Shown here piece by piece: positions 49,061 to 57,773 of a stretch of DNA of 64,000 nt. How positions within the stretch are numbered: position 1 is the stretch's first letter; each line of letters opens with the position of its first letter. The stretch lies in contig NZ_JBFRGU010000006.1 of NCBI RefSeq assembly GCF_052115485.1, positions 315,341 through 379,340 of the forward strand. The letters run 5' to 3'. The translations under genes and the position numbers were made by a program. The notes beneath the pieces are model-generated. The model was not told the origin of the DNA, ran no database searches, and saw only the letters and a list, made by a program, of their open reading frames with translations. Source of the stretch: Microvirga sp052115485 (lineage in GTDB: Bacteria; Pseudomonadota; Alphaproteobacteria; Rhizobiales; Beijerinckiaceae).

Positions 49061-49146
49061 GTCATGCCCGGGCTTGGCCCGGGCATCCACGCCTTGGCGG
49101 CGTGGCGGTTGAAGACGTGGATGGCCGGGACAAGCCCGGCCATGAC
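49061..49146. repeat. GTCAT...ATGAC intergenic element, copy 4 (sucC/mdh)
   Basis: Starts GTCATGCCCGGGCTTGG and ends CCCGGCCATGAC. Internal CCACGCC and GGCGTGG pair. It fills the mdh-sucC gap of 111 bases. Confidence 0.82.
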
Positions 49147-49157
49147 GCGCCGTGTTT

Positions 49158-50120
49158 TTACTTCAAAGCCGGATTGATCTCTTTGCAGGCGTCCACAAGG
49201 CCCTGCACGGAAGCGACCGACTTGTCGAACATCGCCTTCTCGTCAGCCGTGAACGACACTTCGACGACGCGCTCCACGCCCTTCGCGCCGATCACGATCG
49301 GAACGCCGACGAACATGTCCTTGATGCCGTACTGGCCGGAAAGATGCGCGGCGCAGGGCAGAACGCGCTTCTTGTCCTTGAGATAGCTCTCGGCCATGGC
49401 AATTGCGGAGGCCGCCGGAGCATAGAAGGCCGAGCCGGTTTTGAGCAGGTTGACGATTTCGCCGCCCCCTTTACGGGTGCGCTCGACCATGGCGTCGAGC
49501 TTCGCCTGCGTCGTCCAGCCCATCTTGACGAGATCGGGCAGCGGGACGCCGGCAACAGTGGAATAGCGCGTCAACGGCACCATGTCGTCGCCGTGGCCGC
49601 CGAGCACGAAGGCGGTGACGTCTTCGACCGACACGTTGAATTCTTCGGCGAGGAAGTGGCGGAAGCGGGCCGAGTCGAGCACGCCGGCCATGCCGACGAT
49701 CTTCTCAGGCTTCAGGCCGGAGAATTTCTGGAGCGCCCACACCATCGCATCGAGCGGGTTGGTGATGCAGATGACGAAGGCGTTCGGGGCATATTGCTTG
49801 ATGCCGTTGCCGACCGCTTCCATGACCTTGAGGTTGATGCCGAGCAGGTCGTCGCGGCTCATGCCGGGCTTGCGTGGCACACCGGCGGTCACGATGATCA
49901 CATCGGCGCCTGCGATATCGGCATAATCGTTCGCGCCCTTGTACTTGGCGTCGAAGCCGTCGACCGGAGCCGATTCGGCGATATCGAGGCCCTTGCCCTG
50001 AGGGACGCCTTCCGCGATGTCGAACAAAACGACGTCGCCGAGTTCCTTCAAACCGACGAGATGGGCGAGGGTGCCGCCGATCTGGCCAGCGCCGATGAGC
50101 GCGATCTTATGACGAGCCAT
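49158..50120 (-). CDS. mdh: Malate dehydrogenase (LDH-like type)
   Basis: Interconverts malate and oxaloacetate with NAD. 320 residues: NAD loop ALIGAGQIGGTLAHL, Arg-containing VTAGVPRKPGMSRDDL loop, ITNPLDAMVW, and catalytic His in VLGGHGDDMVPL near 176. ATG 50120 follows AAGGACATCTCC. First gene of the mdh-sucCD-odhAB-lpd series; the 220-base upstream gap should hold the promoter. Confidence 0.97.
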   Translation of the reverse strand: MARHKIALIGAGQIGGTLAHLVGLKELGDVVLFDIAEGVPQGKGLDIAESAPVDGFDAKYKGANDYADIAGADVIIVTAGVPRKPGMSRDDLLGINLKVMEAVGNGIKQYAPNAFVICITNPLDAMVWALQKFSGLKPEKIVGMAGVLDSARFRHFLAEEFNVSVEDVTAFVLGGHGDDMVPLTRYSTVAGVPLPDLVKMGWTTQAKLDAMVERTRKGGGEIVNLLKTGSAFYAPAASAIAMAESYLKDKKRVLPCAAHLSGQYGIKDMFVGVPIVIGAKGVERVVEVSFTADEKAMFDKSVASVQGLVDACKEINPALK

Positions 50121-50311
50121 GGAGATGTCCTTGGATGTGAGCAAGGCAGGGCGCCTTGAGAAGTCGCGCGTCTTTGACTCAGAAATATGACCGCTTCAAC
50201 CCAGCAAAAGGTTAACCCGTAAGCGTTTGCGAGGGATTCGGCCCGGCGGGAAGCGTGACTTATGGAAATGTCTTTTTATTTCTAGTAACTTAGGTCGCGG
50301 CAAAAGGTCAT

Positions 50312-50335
50312 GTTACATTTTTTAAAAAATGTAAC
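50312..50335. promoter_or_regulatory. 24-base perfect palindrome between mdh and a TetR gene
   Basis: Each half is GTTACATTTTTT, giving an uninterrupted palindrome centred at 50323/50324. It lies six bases beyond the TetR stop and about 190 bases upstream of the mdh ATG. It may be an operator for a dimeric regulator (TetR operators have this form) or an AT-rich terminator of the TetR gene. Confidence 0.5.
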
Positions 50336-50340
50336 CAACC

Positions 50341-50952
50341 CTACACGCTGCCGTTCGCGAGAGCCCTCAACACTACCCGGAGCATGGTGGCCAGGCGCCG
50401 CTCCAGAATGTCTCCCGGCACGTCCCGGTCGAGCCTGACGGCCAGAGGATTGATGAAACGATAGACCGCGTCCGTGATGAAAGCCATGGCGCGGTCGCGG
50501 TCGCGCGGGTCGAACTTGGCGGTCGCGATGCCCTCGTCCATGACCTGCTCCATCCATTGCCGGATGCGCCCGCGATGCTTGCGCACGACGGCACGCGAGG
50601 TCTCTGTCGCCTCCACATAGACGTCGAAGAGATGACTGTCCTTCAACGCGAGATCACGATGCTCCTGGGCCATGGCGAGGATCAGGCGTTCGAGCTTGTC
50701 GTCCGCCGGGTCGGGAGCATCGGCGATTTCCGAGACGATCGCTTCGAGGGAGCGCATCCATCGCGCCACGACAGCGTCGATGAGCGCGGCCTTGGACGGA
50801 AAGTAACGATAGACGTTGGCATGGGTCATGCCTGCCGCCTGCGCGACGCCGACCACCGTGACGCCGGACGCGCCGTTCTCCCGCAACTGCTCGGCGGCAA
50901 TGGCGAGAAGGCGGACATCCGCCGGCTCGGAAGATGGAGGGATGAGAGCCAT
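50341..50952 (-). CDS. TetR family transcriptional regulator
   Basis: A 203-residue repressor-type protein. The N-terminal helix-turn-helix is RLLAIAAEQLRENGASGVTVVGVAQAAGMTHANVYRYFPSKAALIDAVVARWM (about 13-65); the rest is a helical ligand-binding domain with a C-terminal part as in TetR_C. ATG 50952 has GAGGTG upstream. It is 31 bases after zapE and probably cotranscribed. Ligand and targets are unknown. Confidence 0.92.
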   Translation of the reverse strand: MALIPPSSEPADVRLLAIAAEQLRENGASGVTVVGVAQAAGMTHANVYRYFPSKAALIDAVVARWMRSLEAIVSEIADAPDPADDKLERLILAMAQEHRDLALKDSHLFDVYVEATETSRAVVRKHRGRIRQWMEQVMDEGIATAKFDPRDRDRAMAFITDAVYRFINPLAVRLDRDVPGDILERRLATMLRVVLRALANGSV

Positions 50953-50983
50953 TGTCCACCTCACCTCTTCGCCTGGACAGGCA

Positions 50984-52180
50984 TCATGTCTCCACCAGAC
51001 CGGTGGTCTGCCCGGAATCAGCCGAATCCGGCGGTCCATGCGGAAGAGACAGATATTCCCCGGAACGCATCTCGATCAGGCGCGACACCGTGCGGTCGAA
51101 CTCGAAGGCCTCGCGTCCTTCATCCGCTCCATAAAGCTCCGTCACCTCCGCCTCCGCAGACGCCAGAAGCTTCACATGGGCATCGTAGAGCGTGTCGATC
51201 AAGATGATGAACCGCTTCGCTTCGTTGCGTCGCTCGAAGGTGAGCCGGGGAATGTCCTCCAAAATGACCGTGTGAAACTCTTTGGCGATCAGGAGATAGT
51301 CCGATGCGCCGAGGGGTTTTGAACAAAGATCGGGGAACCGGAAGCGCGCCACGCCACCAGCCGCCTCCGGCACCTCCACCAAATGCCCCTTCACGGTCAA
51401 CGTCATCGTAGTACCGCGCGCGCGGCCCGTGAGTCGCAGGAACGCCTGATCGAGGGCCTGATGGGAGATCGCATTCGCGGGCGTGTAGAAAACCGGCGCG
51501 CCGGCGAGCTTTTCGAGTCGGAAATCCGTGCGGGAATCGAGGCGCATCACCTCCATCCGCTGCTGCAGGAGCGCGATGAAGGGCAGGAAGAGGGTGCGGT
51601 TGAGACCCCCTTCATAAAGCCGATCCGGCTCCACGTTGGATGTGGCGACCACCACAACGCCATGCTCGAACAGAGCGGTGAACAACCGCCCCAGAATCAT
51701 GGCGTCGGCGATATCGGTCACCGTGAACTCGTCGAAACAGAGCACCCAGGCTTCCTGCGCCAGCGCGTCGGCCACCGGCTTGATCGGATCGTCGCCCTTG
51801 ACCTTCCCTTCCTTGAGAAGCTGTCGCCACGCATGAATGCGCTCATGCACATCGGCCATGAAGGCATGGAAATGCACCCGGCGCTTGCGCACGACCGGCA
51901 GCGCCTCGAAGAACAGGTCCATCAGCATGGTCTTGCCGCGCCCGACGGAACCCCAGATATAAAGGCCCTTGGGCGGCGGCAGCGGATTGCGCTTGCCGAA
52001 GAGGCGGCCCAGCGCACTGGGACGGCGCTCGATGCGGTGTTCGCTCAACGTCGCCACAAGAGAATCGAGCTTTTCGATCAGCACCAGTTGCGCCGGATCG
52101 CGCTCGATGGCGCCGCTAGCGACAAGCGCCTCGTAGCGGGCCGAAACAGTCTCAGTAATGGGGGGAGCAGCATCGTTCAC
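50984..52180 (-). CDS. zapE: Cell division ATPase ZapE (AFG1 family)
   Basis: A 398-residue AAA-type ATPase. ZapE associates with the Z-ring under stress in E. coli; yeast AFG1 acts in mitochondrial protein quality control. Walker A is GSVGRGKTMLMDLF near 78, the following HFHAFMADVHERIH is the family signature, and Walker B is VLCFDEFTVTDIADAM near 147, with VATSNVEPDRLYEGGLNR as sensor. Upstream of the TetR gene. Confidence 0.94.
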   Translation of the reverse strand: MNDAAPPITETVSARYEALVASGAIERDPAQLVLIEKLDSLVATLSEHRIERRPSALGRLFGKRNPLPPPKGLYIWGSVGRGKTMLMDLFFEALPVVRKRRVHFHAFMADVHERIHAWRQLLKEGKVKGDDPIKPVADALAQEAWVLCFDEFTVTDIADAMILGRLFTALFEHGVVVVATSNVEPDRLYEGGLNRTLFLPFIALLQQRMEVMRLDSRTDFRLEKLAGAPVFYTPANAISHQALDQAFLRLTGRARGTTMTLTVKGHLVEVPEAAGGVARFRFPDLCSKPLGASDYLLIAKEFHTVILEDIPRLTFERRNEAKRFIILIDTLYDAHVKLLASAEAEVTELYGADEGREAFEFDRTVSRLIEMRSGEYLSLPHGPPDSADSGQTTGLVET

Positions 52181-52229
52181 GGCTGCGACCGATACTCCCC
52201 TCGGGCTTTCAGGGCAAACATCTTGAGAG

Positions 52230-52300
52230 GCCGATCATGTTTCATCGAAACGCGATCGCATGAACCGGGCGGAAAACCGGATTCCATTTTTCGGATCGCG
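52230..52300. repeat. GATCATG-type intergenic element, copy 3
   Basis: Contains GATCATGTTTCATCGAAAC, then CGCATGAACCGGGCGGAAAACC and TTTTTCGGATCGCG, clearly related to the second half of the copies at 11419 and 15790. It ends exactly at the stop codon of the lipoprotein gene. Confidence 0.75.
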
Positions 52301-52876
52301 TCAGCGCGACAACGACAGCGGAGCCCCCGATTTCGTCAGCGCACCACTGAGCGCGCTCGACGAACCGCGCAGACGCGCCGTAACCGAGCCGCCGGTCTGG
52401 TAGAGATAGATCTCCCCATCGCGATAATCCCAGGCATTGACCTTCGAGAGATCCTGGTTGGAGCAGCCCGAAGTCGAAGCGCGATAAAGATCGAGCGAGG
52501 GCGAGCTCGAGAGCTGCACCTTGCAGGATCCCGATGTCTCGCGCGCGGTCCAAGCGCCCACCATGGAGGTCCGGCTTGCCGGGGCAGCCGGGGCCGATGT
52601 TTGCGGCGGCAGCGACGCGATTTCACTACCGGGTGCGCCAGCAGCGCCGGGAATAGCGGGAGCACCGCCCACCGTCGGAAGCGGCTGGCTCTCGACAGGC
52701 GGCAGCGGTGTCGTCTCGACAGGGCCTGACGGAACGGCTTCGACGGGAGCTTGCATGAGCGAGGGCGCAGCGGCAGCGCCGCGGATCGGCGTGCCACCAA
52801 AACGCGACGACGAGCAGGCGCCGAGCGCCAAGGCAGCGCACAAGGTCGCGCTCGTCATCAAAATCGACCGTGTCAT
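52301..52876 (-). CDS. AprI/Inh-family lipoprotein (protease inhibitor-like, Omp19-like)
   Basis: A 191-residue lipoprotein: signal peptide MTRSILMTSATLCAALALGAC with a lipobox ending at the Cys, then a Pro/Ala/Gly-rich linker to about 100, then a C-terminal AprI/Inh beta-barrel (MVGAWTARETSGSCKVQLSSS...SGCSNQDLSKVNAWDYRDGEIYLY). The family inhibits bacterial metalloproteases; in Brucella, Omp19 inhibits host proteases. The start is one of three closely spaced ATGs (52891, 52882, 52876); the last has GGGG upstream. Confidence 0.85.
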   Translation of the reverse strand: MTRSILMTSATLCAALALGACSSSRFGGTPIRGAAAAPSLMQAPVEAVPSGPVETTPLPPVESQPLPTVGGAPAIPGAAGAPGSEIASLPPQTSAPAAPASRTSMVGAWTARETSGSCKVQLSSSPSLDLYRASTSGCSNQDLSKVNAWDYRDGEIYLYQTGGSVTARLRGSSSALSGALTKSGAPLSLSR

Positions 52877-52996
52877 TATCATCCCCGTCATGCTTGACCG
52901 TAAAGGTGAACTGCCGAGCTCCCCTTTGCGTTCCCGTTATTTGAATGGATACCTGAACGGGAAATGACCCACACCGGCTCGCGGCGCATGGCAACG

Positions 52997-53023
52997 AAAA
53001 AAGGCGCCCGTAGGCGCCTTTTT
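52997..53023. terminator. Terminator downstream of sdhB
   Basis: AAAAAGGCGCC and GGCGCCTTTTT pair over the loop CGTA. U-runs arise in both directions. On minus it lies 22 bases after the sdhB stop and ends the sdhCDAB transcript. Confidence 0.88.
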
Positions 53024-53045
53024 GAAAGAGTGTGGCGTTCAGGTC

Positions 53046-53825
53046 TCAGACCAAGCGCTCCACCATCATCTTCTTGATTTCGGCAATCGCCTTCGCCGGG
53101 TTCAGGCCCTTCGGGCAGGTATTGGCGCAGTTCATGATGGTGTGGCAGCGATAGAGCTTGAACGGATCGTGCAAGGCATCGAGACGCTCGCCTGTCGATT
53201 CGTCACGGCTGTCGATGAGCCAGCGATAGGCCTGGAGCAACGCTGCAGGGCCGAGGAACTTGTCGCCGTTCCACCAATAGCTCGGGCACGAGGTCGAGCA
53301 GCAGGCGCACAGGATGCACTCGTAGAGGCCATCGAGCTTAGAGCGGTCTTCCGGCGTCTGACGCCATTCCTTCTCCGGCTCCGGCGATTCCGTGTGCAAC
53401 CACGGCTCGACGGCAGCGTGCTGTGCATAGAACGTCGTCAGATCCGGCACCAGATCCTTCACCACCGGCAGATGCGGCAGCGGATAGATCTTCACGGTGT
53501 CCGACTTGCACTCGTCGATGCCGAGCGTACAGGCCAGCGTGTTCTGCCCCATGATGTTCATGGCGCAGGAGCCGCAGATGCCTTCGCGGCAGGAGCGGCG
53601 GAAGGTCAGGGTCGAGTCGACCTTGTTCTTGATCCAGATGAGCGCATCCAAAACCATCGGCCCGCAATCGTCCCGGTCGACATAATAAGTGTCGATGTGC
53701 GGGTTCGCGCCGTCATCGGGGTTCCAGCGATAGATGCGGAACGCCGTGACGTTCGCCCCCGAAGGCTTCGGCCAGGCCTTGCCTTCGGTGTAGCGGGAAT
53801 TCTTGGGGAGGTTGAATTCGGCCAT
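53046..53825 (-). CDS. sdhB: Succinate dehydrogenase iron-sulfur subunit
   Basis: Carries electrons from FAD to ubiquinone through [2Fe-2S], [4Fe-4S] and [3Fe-4S] clusters. 259 residues: CREGICGSC plus a later Cys (first cluster), CILCACCSTSCP (second), and CHTIMNCANTCPKGLNP (with the third). ATG 53825 gives MAEFNLPKNS. Last gene of sdhCDAB. Confidence 0.97.
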   Translation of the reverse strand: MAEFNLPKNSRYTEGKAWPKPSGANVTAFRIYRWNPDDGANPHIDTYYVDRDDCGPMVLDALIWIKNKVDSTLTFRRSCREGICGSCAMNIMGQNTLACTLGIDECKSDTVKIYPLPHLPVVKDLVPDLTTFYAQHAAVEPWLHTESPEPEKEWRQTPEDRSKLDGLYECILCACCSTSCPSYWWNGDKFLGPAALLQAYRWLIDSRDESTGERLDALHDPFKLYRCHTIMNCANTCPKGLNPAKAIAEIKKMMVERLV

Positions 53826-53849
53826 CTTGGTCTTGCCTATTCTGTGTTC

Positions 53850-53937
53850 GTCATGCCCGGGCTCGACCCGGGCATCCACGCCTTTGCTTCGCTGCGGCGT
53901 GGAAAACGTGGATGGCCGGATCAAGTCCGGCCATGAC
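53850..53937. repeat. GTCAT...ATGAC intergenic element, copy 5 (sdhB/sdhA)
   Basis: Starts GTCATGCCCGGGCTCG and ends GTCCGGCCATGAC, with CCATCCACG-type arms inside. It fills the sdhA-sdhB gap of 120 bases. Confidence 0.82.
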
Positions 53938-53945
53938 GGTCAGCA

Positions 53946-55754
53946 TCAGTACACACGAGCCTTGGGCTCGATGTACTGGATCTCGTTCGACATCGTGTAG
54001 GTGTGCACCGGCCGGTAATCGAGGCTCACCTTGTGAGAGGTGTCGTCGACCCACGCGAGGGTGTGCTTCATCCAGGTCTTGTCGTCGCGATCCGGGAAAT
54101 CCTCGCGGGCGTGCGCGCCGCGCGATTCCTGACGGTTGAGCGCACCTTCCATGGTCACGACGGCCTGACCGATCAGGTTGTCGAATTCCAGCGTCTCGAT
54201 CAGATCGGAGTTCCAGATCAGCGAACGATCCGTGACCTTGATGTCGGCGGCGGCGTTCCAAACTTTGTGGATGAGTTCCTTGCCCTCGGCGAGCACCTCG
54301 CCCGTGCGGAACACCGCGCAGTTGTTCTGCATGGTCATCTGCATCTGCAGGCGCAGATCCGCCGTCGATGTGGACCCGTTGGCATAGCGGAACTTGTCGA
54401 GACGCGAGAGCGAGAGTTCGTCGGCGTTCTTCGGCAGATCGGAATGCTTCTCGTTCGGCGTCATGATTTCGGCGCAGCGCAGGCCCGCCGCACGGCCGAA
54501 CACCACGAGATCGATGAGCGAGTTGGAGCCGAGACGGTTCGCACCGTGCACCGACACGCAGGCCGCTTCGCCGAGCGCCATGAGGCCCGGCACCACCGTA
54601 TCCGGATTGCCGTTCTTCAAGGTCAGCACTTCGCCGTGATAGTTCGTGGGAATGCCGCCCATGTTGTAGTGGACGGTCGGCAGAACCGGGATCGGCTCCT
54701 TGGTCACATCCACACCGGCGAAGATCTTCGCGCTTTCTGAGATGCCGGGCAGGCGCTCGTGCAAAATCTTCGGATCGAGATGATCGAGGTGGAGATAGAT
54801 GTGATCCTTGTTCTTGCCGACGCCGCGACCGGCGCGAATCTCCATGGTCATCGCGCGCGAGACGACGTCACGGGAGGCAAGATCCTTCGCGGATGGTGCA
54901 TAACGCTCCATGAAGCGCTCGCCTTCCGAATTGGTGAGGTACCCGCCCTCGCCGCGCGCGCCTTCGGTGATCAGGCAGCCTGCACCATAAATGCCGGTAG
55001 GGTGGAATTGCACGAATTCCATATCCTGCAGCGGCAGGCCGGCGCGCAGCACCATGGCGTTGCCGTCGCCGGTGCAGGTATGAGCGGACGTCGCCGAGAA
55101 ATACGCGCGGCCGTAACCGCCCGTCGCGAGGATCGTCATGTGAGCGCGGAAGCGGTGAAGCTCACCCGTCGCCATGTCGAGGGCGACAATGCCGAGGCAG
55201 CGCCCGTCTTCGCTCATCATCAGATCGAGCGCGAAATACTCGATGAAGAAATTCGTCTGGTTGCGAACAGCCTGACCGTAAAGCGTGTGCAGGATCGCGT
55301 GACCCGTGCGGTCGGCGGCGGCGCAGGTGCGCTGCGCGGTGCCCTTGCCGTAATCCGTGGTCATGCCGCCGAAGGGGCGTTGATAGATCTTGCCCTCTTC
55401 CGTGCGCGAGAACGGCACGCCCCAGTGCTCCAGCTCATAGACGGCGTCGGGAGCGTTGCGGCAGAGGTATTCGATAGCGTCCTGATCGCCGAGCCAGTCC
55501 GACCCTTTCACGGTGTCGTACATGTGCCAGCGCCAATCGTCCGGCCCCATATTGCCGAGCGAGGCAGAGATGCCGCCTTGCGCCGCGACCGTGTGCGAGC
55601 GTGTCGGGAAAACCTTGGTCACGCACGCGGTGCGAAGACCGGCCTGACTGCAGCCGACCGTGGCGCGCAAACCCGCGCCGCCTGCGCCGACGACCACCAC
55701 GTCGAAGGTGTGGTCGATGACCTTGTAGGCCTTGCCGTTGGTTCCTTGGGCCAT
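53946..55754 (-). CDS. sdhA: Succinate dehydrogenase flavoprotein subunit
   Basis: Oxidises succinate to fumarate. 602 residues: FAD loop VVVGAGGAGLRATVGCSQAG, FAD-linking His in TRSHTVAAQGGISASLG near 57, substrate region EFVQFHPTGIYGAG, and HGANRLGSNSLIDLVVFGRAAG. The C-terminal TYTMSNEIQYIEPKARVY is typical. Twelve bases after sdhD. Confidence 0.98.
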   Translation of the reverse strand: MAQGTNGKAYKVIDHTFDVVVVGAGGAGLRATVGCSQAGLRTACVTKVFPTRSHTVAAQGGISASLGNMGPDDWRWHMYDTVKGSDWLGDQDAIEYLCRNAPDAVYELEHWGVPFSRTEEGKIYQRPFGGMTTDYGKGTAQRTCAAADRTGHAILHTLYGQAVRNQTNFFIEYFALDLMMSEDGRCLGIVALDMATGELHRFRAHMTILATGGYGRAYFSATSAHTCTGDGNAMVLRAGLPLQDMEFVQFHPTGIYGAGCLITEGARGEGGYLTNSEGERFMERYAPSAKDLASRDVVSRAMTMEIRAGRGVGKNKDHIYLHLDHLDPKILHERLPGISESAKIFAGVDVTKEPIPVLPTVHYNMGGIPTNYHGEVLTLKNGNPDTVVPGLMALGEAACVSVHGANRLGSNSLIDLVVFGRAAGLRCAEIMTPNEKHSDLPKNADELSLSRLDKFRYANGSTSTADLRLQMQMTMQNNCAVFRTGEVLAEGKELIHKVWNAAADIKVTDRSLIWNSDLIETLEFDNLIGQAVVTMEGALNRQESRGAHAREDFPDRDDKTWMKHTLAWVDDTSHKVSLDYRPVHTYTMSNEIQYIEPKARVY

Positions 55755-55766
55755 GATGAAAGTTCC

Positions 55767-56171
55767 TTAAAGAAAGATCCGCCCGAGGCTGACTTTGAGA
55801 ATGGCATAGAGGCAGGCCGCGCCGATCACCGCCGCGTAGAAGTTGTTCGCGATCACGGCGACAAGTCGCCAACCGTTGTCATGGACGTAATCCTCAATGA
55901 CGACCTGCATGCCGAGGCGCATGTGATTGACGACCGAAGCAACGGCGAGAAGGAGGATGATCGCGATGAGCGGATGCGAGATGATGACCAGCGCCTGCGC
56001 ATAATTGCTGCCGGCGAGCGCGGCGACGATGATGACGAAGCCGATGATGAGCGGCACGTTAGCCACCGCCGTCAAGCGTTGAACCCACCAATGCTCCACC
56101 CCATGATGGGAGGCACCGAGGCCCTGCACGCGGGAGCGCGGTGTGCGCATGGAAACGTTTTTGTCTGCCAT
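55767..56171 (-). CDS. sdhD: Succinate dehydrogenase membrane anchor subunit
   Basis: A 134-residue membrane subunit with three hydrophobic segments. N-terminal RSRVQGLGASHHGVEHWWVQRLTAVANVPLI is the SdhD signature; the segment ending VVNHMRLGMQVVIEDYV carries the probable haem-ligand His. AAGGAGACAG precedes ATG 56171. Between sdhC (11 bases) and sdhA. Confidence 0.94.
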   Translation of the reverse strand: MADKNVSMRTPRSRVQGLGASHHGVEHWWVQRLTAVANVPLIIGFVIIVAALAGSNYAQALVIISHPLIAIILLLAVASVVNHMRLGMQVVIEDYVHDNGWRLVAVIANNFYAAVIGAACLYAILKVSLGRIFL

Positions 56172-56182
56172 GGGCTGTCTCC

Positions 56183-56578
56183 TTAGAAGAAGGTGAAGGC
56201 GACGACCCAGATCGCAAGCGTCAGCGCGATCGAGGCGATGAGGGTGAGGCGGGCCATGCCGATGCGCTGTTCGCGCTCCATGCCGTAGCCAAGATCCCAG
56301 ACGAAATGGCGGATGCCGCCGAGCATGTGGTGCATGAGCACCCAGGTGTAACCAAGCAGGATCAACAGCCCGAGGGGAGAACCGAAGAACCATTGCACGG
56401 TGTCGAACGCACGCGGGCCGGTCGCCAGCGCCACGAGCCAGATCGCGAACAGCGCGATACCGAAATAGAGGGCCATTCCGGTGGCCCGGTGAAAGACCGA
56501 CATGGCCATGGTCCATGACCAGCGATAGATTTGCAGATGCGGGGAAAGAGGCCGCGGGGTCGATTTCGCCTCAGTCAT
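56183..56578 (-). CDS. sdhC: Succinate dehydrogenase cytochrome b556 subunit
   Basis: A 131-residue membrane subunit with three hydrophobic segments. RPLSPHLQIYRWSWTMAMSVFHRATGMALYFG is the quinone-site signature, and HHMLGGIRHFVWDLGYG includes the haem histidine. First gene of the operon; the promoter should lie in 56579-56870, which also faces the LysR gene. Confidence 0.96.
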   Translation of the reverse strand: MTEAKSTPRPLSPHLQIYRWSWTMAMSVFHRATGMALYFGIALFAIWLVALATGPRAFDTVQWFFGSPLGLLILLGYTWVLMHHMLGGIRHFVWDLGYGMEREQRIGMARLTLIASIALTLAIWVVAFTFF

Positions 56579-56873
56579 GGCGTTCGCTCCAGGTCGGCGA
56601 CGGGAAGCGTCGCCCAGAATCCGGAACCGATCACAGGATCGGCCCCTTCAAGAAATGAATGATCGCACGTCCCGAGGGCGCTCAGACGCCGCTTCGCTCC
56701 GGACATACTTTAGAACGGTTCCTATAAGAAGCGCGCCGACATCGCAACGCGTCTTCCGCAAGACCCGGTTACAAAGCTAAGACTTCGTAACTGGCGAAGT
56801 TTGAGCTACTCTTTCCCAAGTAGCAATTTGTAATAATTCTTAATAGCCTTCGCGAATGACGAAGGAAGGCCCC
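56579..56873. other. Divergent intergenic region sdhC-LysR
   Basis: About 295 bases. The right part (56760-56860) is AT-rich and contains CTTCG/CGAAG inverted repeats and a TTGTAATAATTCTTAATAG stretch that could be a LysR-type T-N11-A site with the LysR promoter. No gene is seen. Confidence 0.45.
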
Positions 56874-57773
56874 ATGCTCTTCGATCTGACAGACCTGAGC
56901 CTGTTCCGCCACATCGTGGAGGCGGGCAGCATCACCCACGGGGCCGAACGGGCCCATCTGGCGCTCGCCGCCGCAAGCACCCGGGTCCGCAACATGGAGA
57001 AATCGCTGGGCGCTCCGCTGCTGACGCGCACCCGCCAGGGCGTCTCGCCGACCCATGCCGGGCGTACCCTGCTCCAGCACGCCCGCGTCATGCTGGCTCA
57101 GGCCGAGCGCTTGCGTGAGGACTTGAGTTCCTTTTCCGGCGGGCTGGCGGGCCAGATCCGCATTCTGTCCAACACCAACGCACTCACCGAGTTCCTGCCC
57201 GAGGCGCTCGGCACGTTTCTGGCGCAGCACCCGCAGGTGAGCATCGATCTGGAGGAGCGCCTCAGCGACGAGATCGTCGGCCTGATCGCCGAAGGCGTCG
57301 GCGATATCGGCATCGTGGCCGGGACCGTCGATACAGGCAGCCTCGAGACCTATCCCTTCCGCAGCGACCGCTTCGTCCTTGTGGTGCCGAACGGCCATGC
57401 CCTGGCGCAAAGCGGAAGCGTCCCCTTCGCCGAGATGCTCGGCCACGATTTTGTCGGGCTCGACCGGGCAAGCGCCCTTCAGCGTTTTCTCACCGACAAG
57501 GCTGCCCGTATCGGCAAGCCCCTGCGCCTTCGCGTACAACTCCGCAGCTTCGATGCCGTCTGCCGCATGGTGGAAGCGGGCGTCGGCCTCGGCATCGTTC
57601 CGCAAACGACCGCGCAACGGGTCGGGCGCACCATGGCCATCACGGCGATAGACCTGCAGGATGCGTGGGCTGCGCGGGATCTGACGCTTTGCGTACGCTC
57701 GCGAGCGGAATTGGCGACCTCCGCGCGACAATTGGTGGAGCATTTGCGAGGCGGCCCTAGAATGTCCTCATGA
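56874..57773 (+). CDS. LysR family transcriptional regulator
   Basis: A 299-residue regulator with an N-terminal winged helix (LTDLSLFRHIVEAGSITHGAERAHLALAAASTRVRNMEKSLGAPLLTRTRQGVSPTHAG) and a periplasmic-binding-like effector domain (about 92-290). ATG 56874 is preferred, with AAGGAAGG just upstream, over an ATG six codons earlier. The stop overlaps the cyclase start by ATGA. Divergent from sdhC, which it might regulate, but effector and targets are unknown. Confidence 0.93.
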   Translation: MLFDLTDLSLFRHIVEAGSITHGAERAHLALAAASTRVRNMEKSLGAPLLTRTRQGVSPTHAGRTLLQHARVMLAQAERLREDLSSFSGGLAGQIRILSNTNALTEFLPEALGTFLAQHPQVSIDLEERLSDEIVGLIAEGVGDIGIVAGTVDTGSLETYPFRSDRFVLVVPNGHALAQSGSVPFAEMLGHDFVGLDRASALQRFLTDKAARIGKPLRLRVQLRSFDAVCRMVEAGVGLGIVPQTTAQRVGRTMAITAIDLQDAWAARDLTLCVRSRAELATSARQLVEHLRGGPRMSS

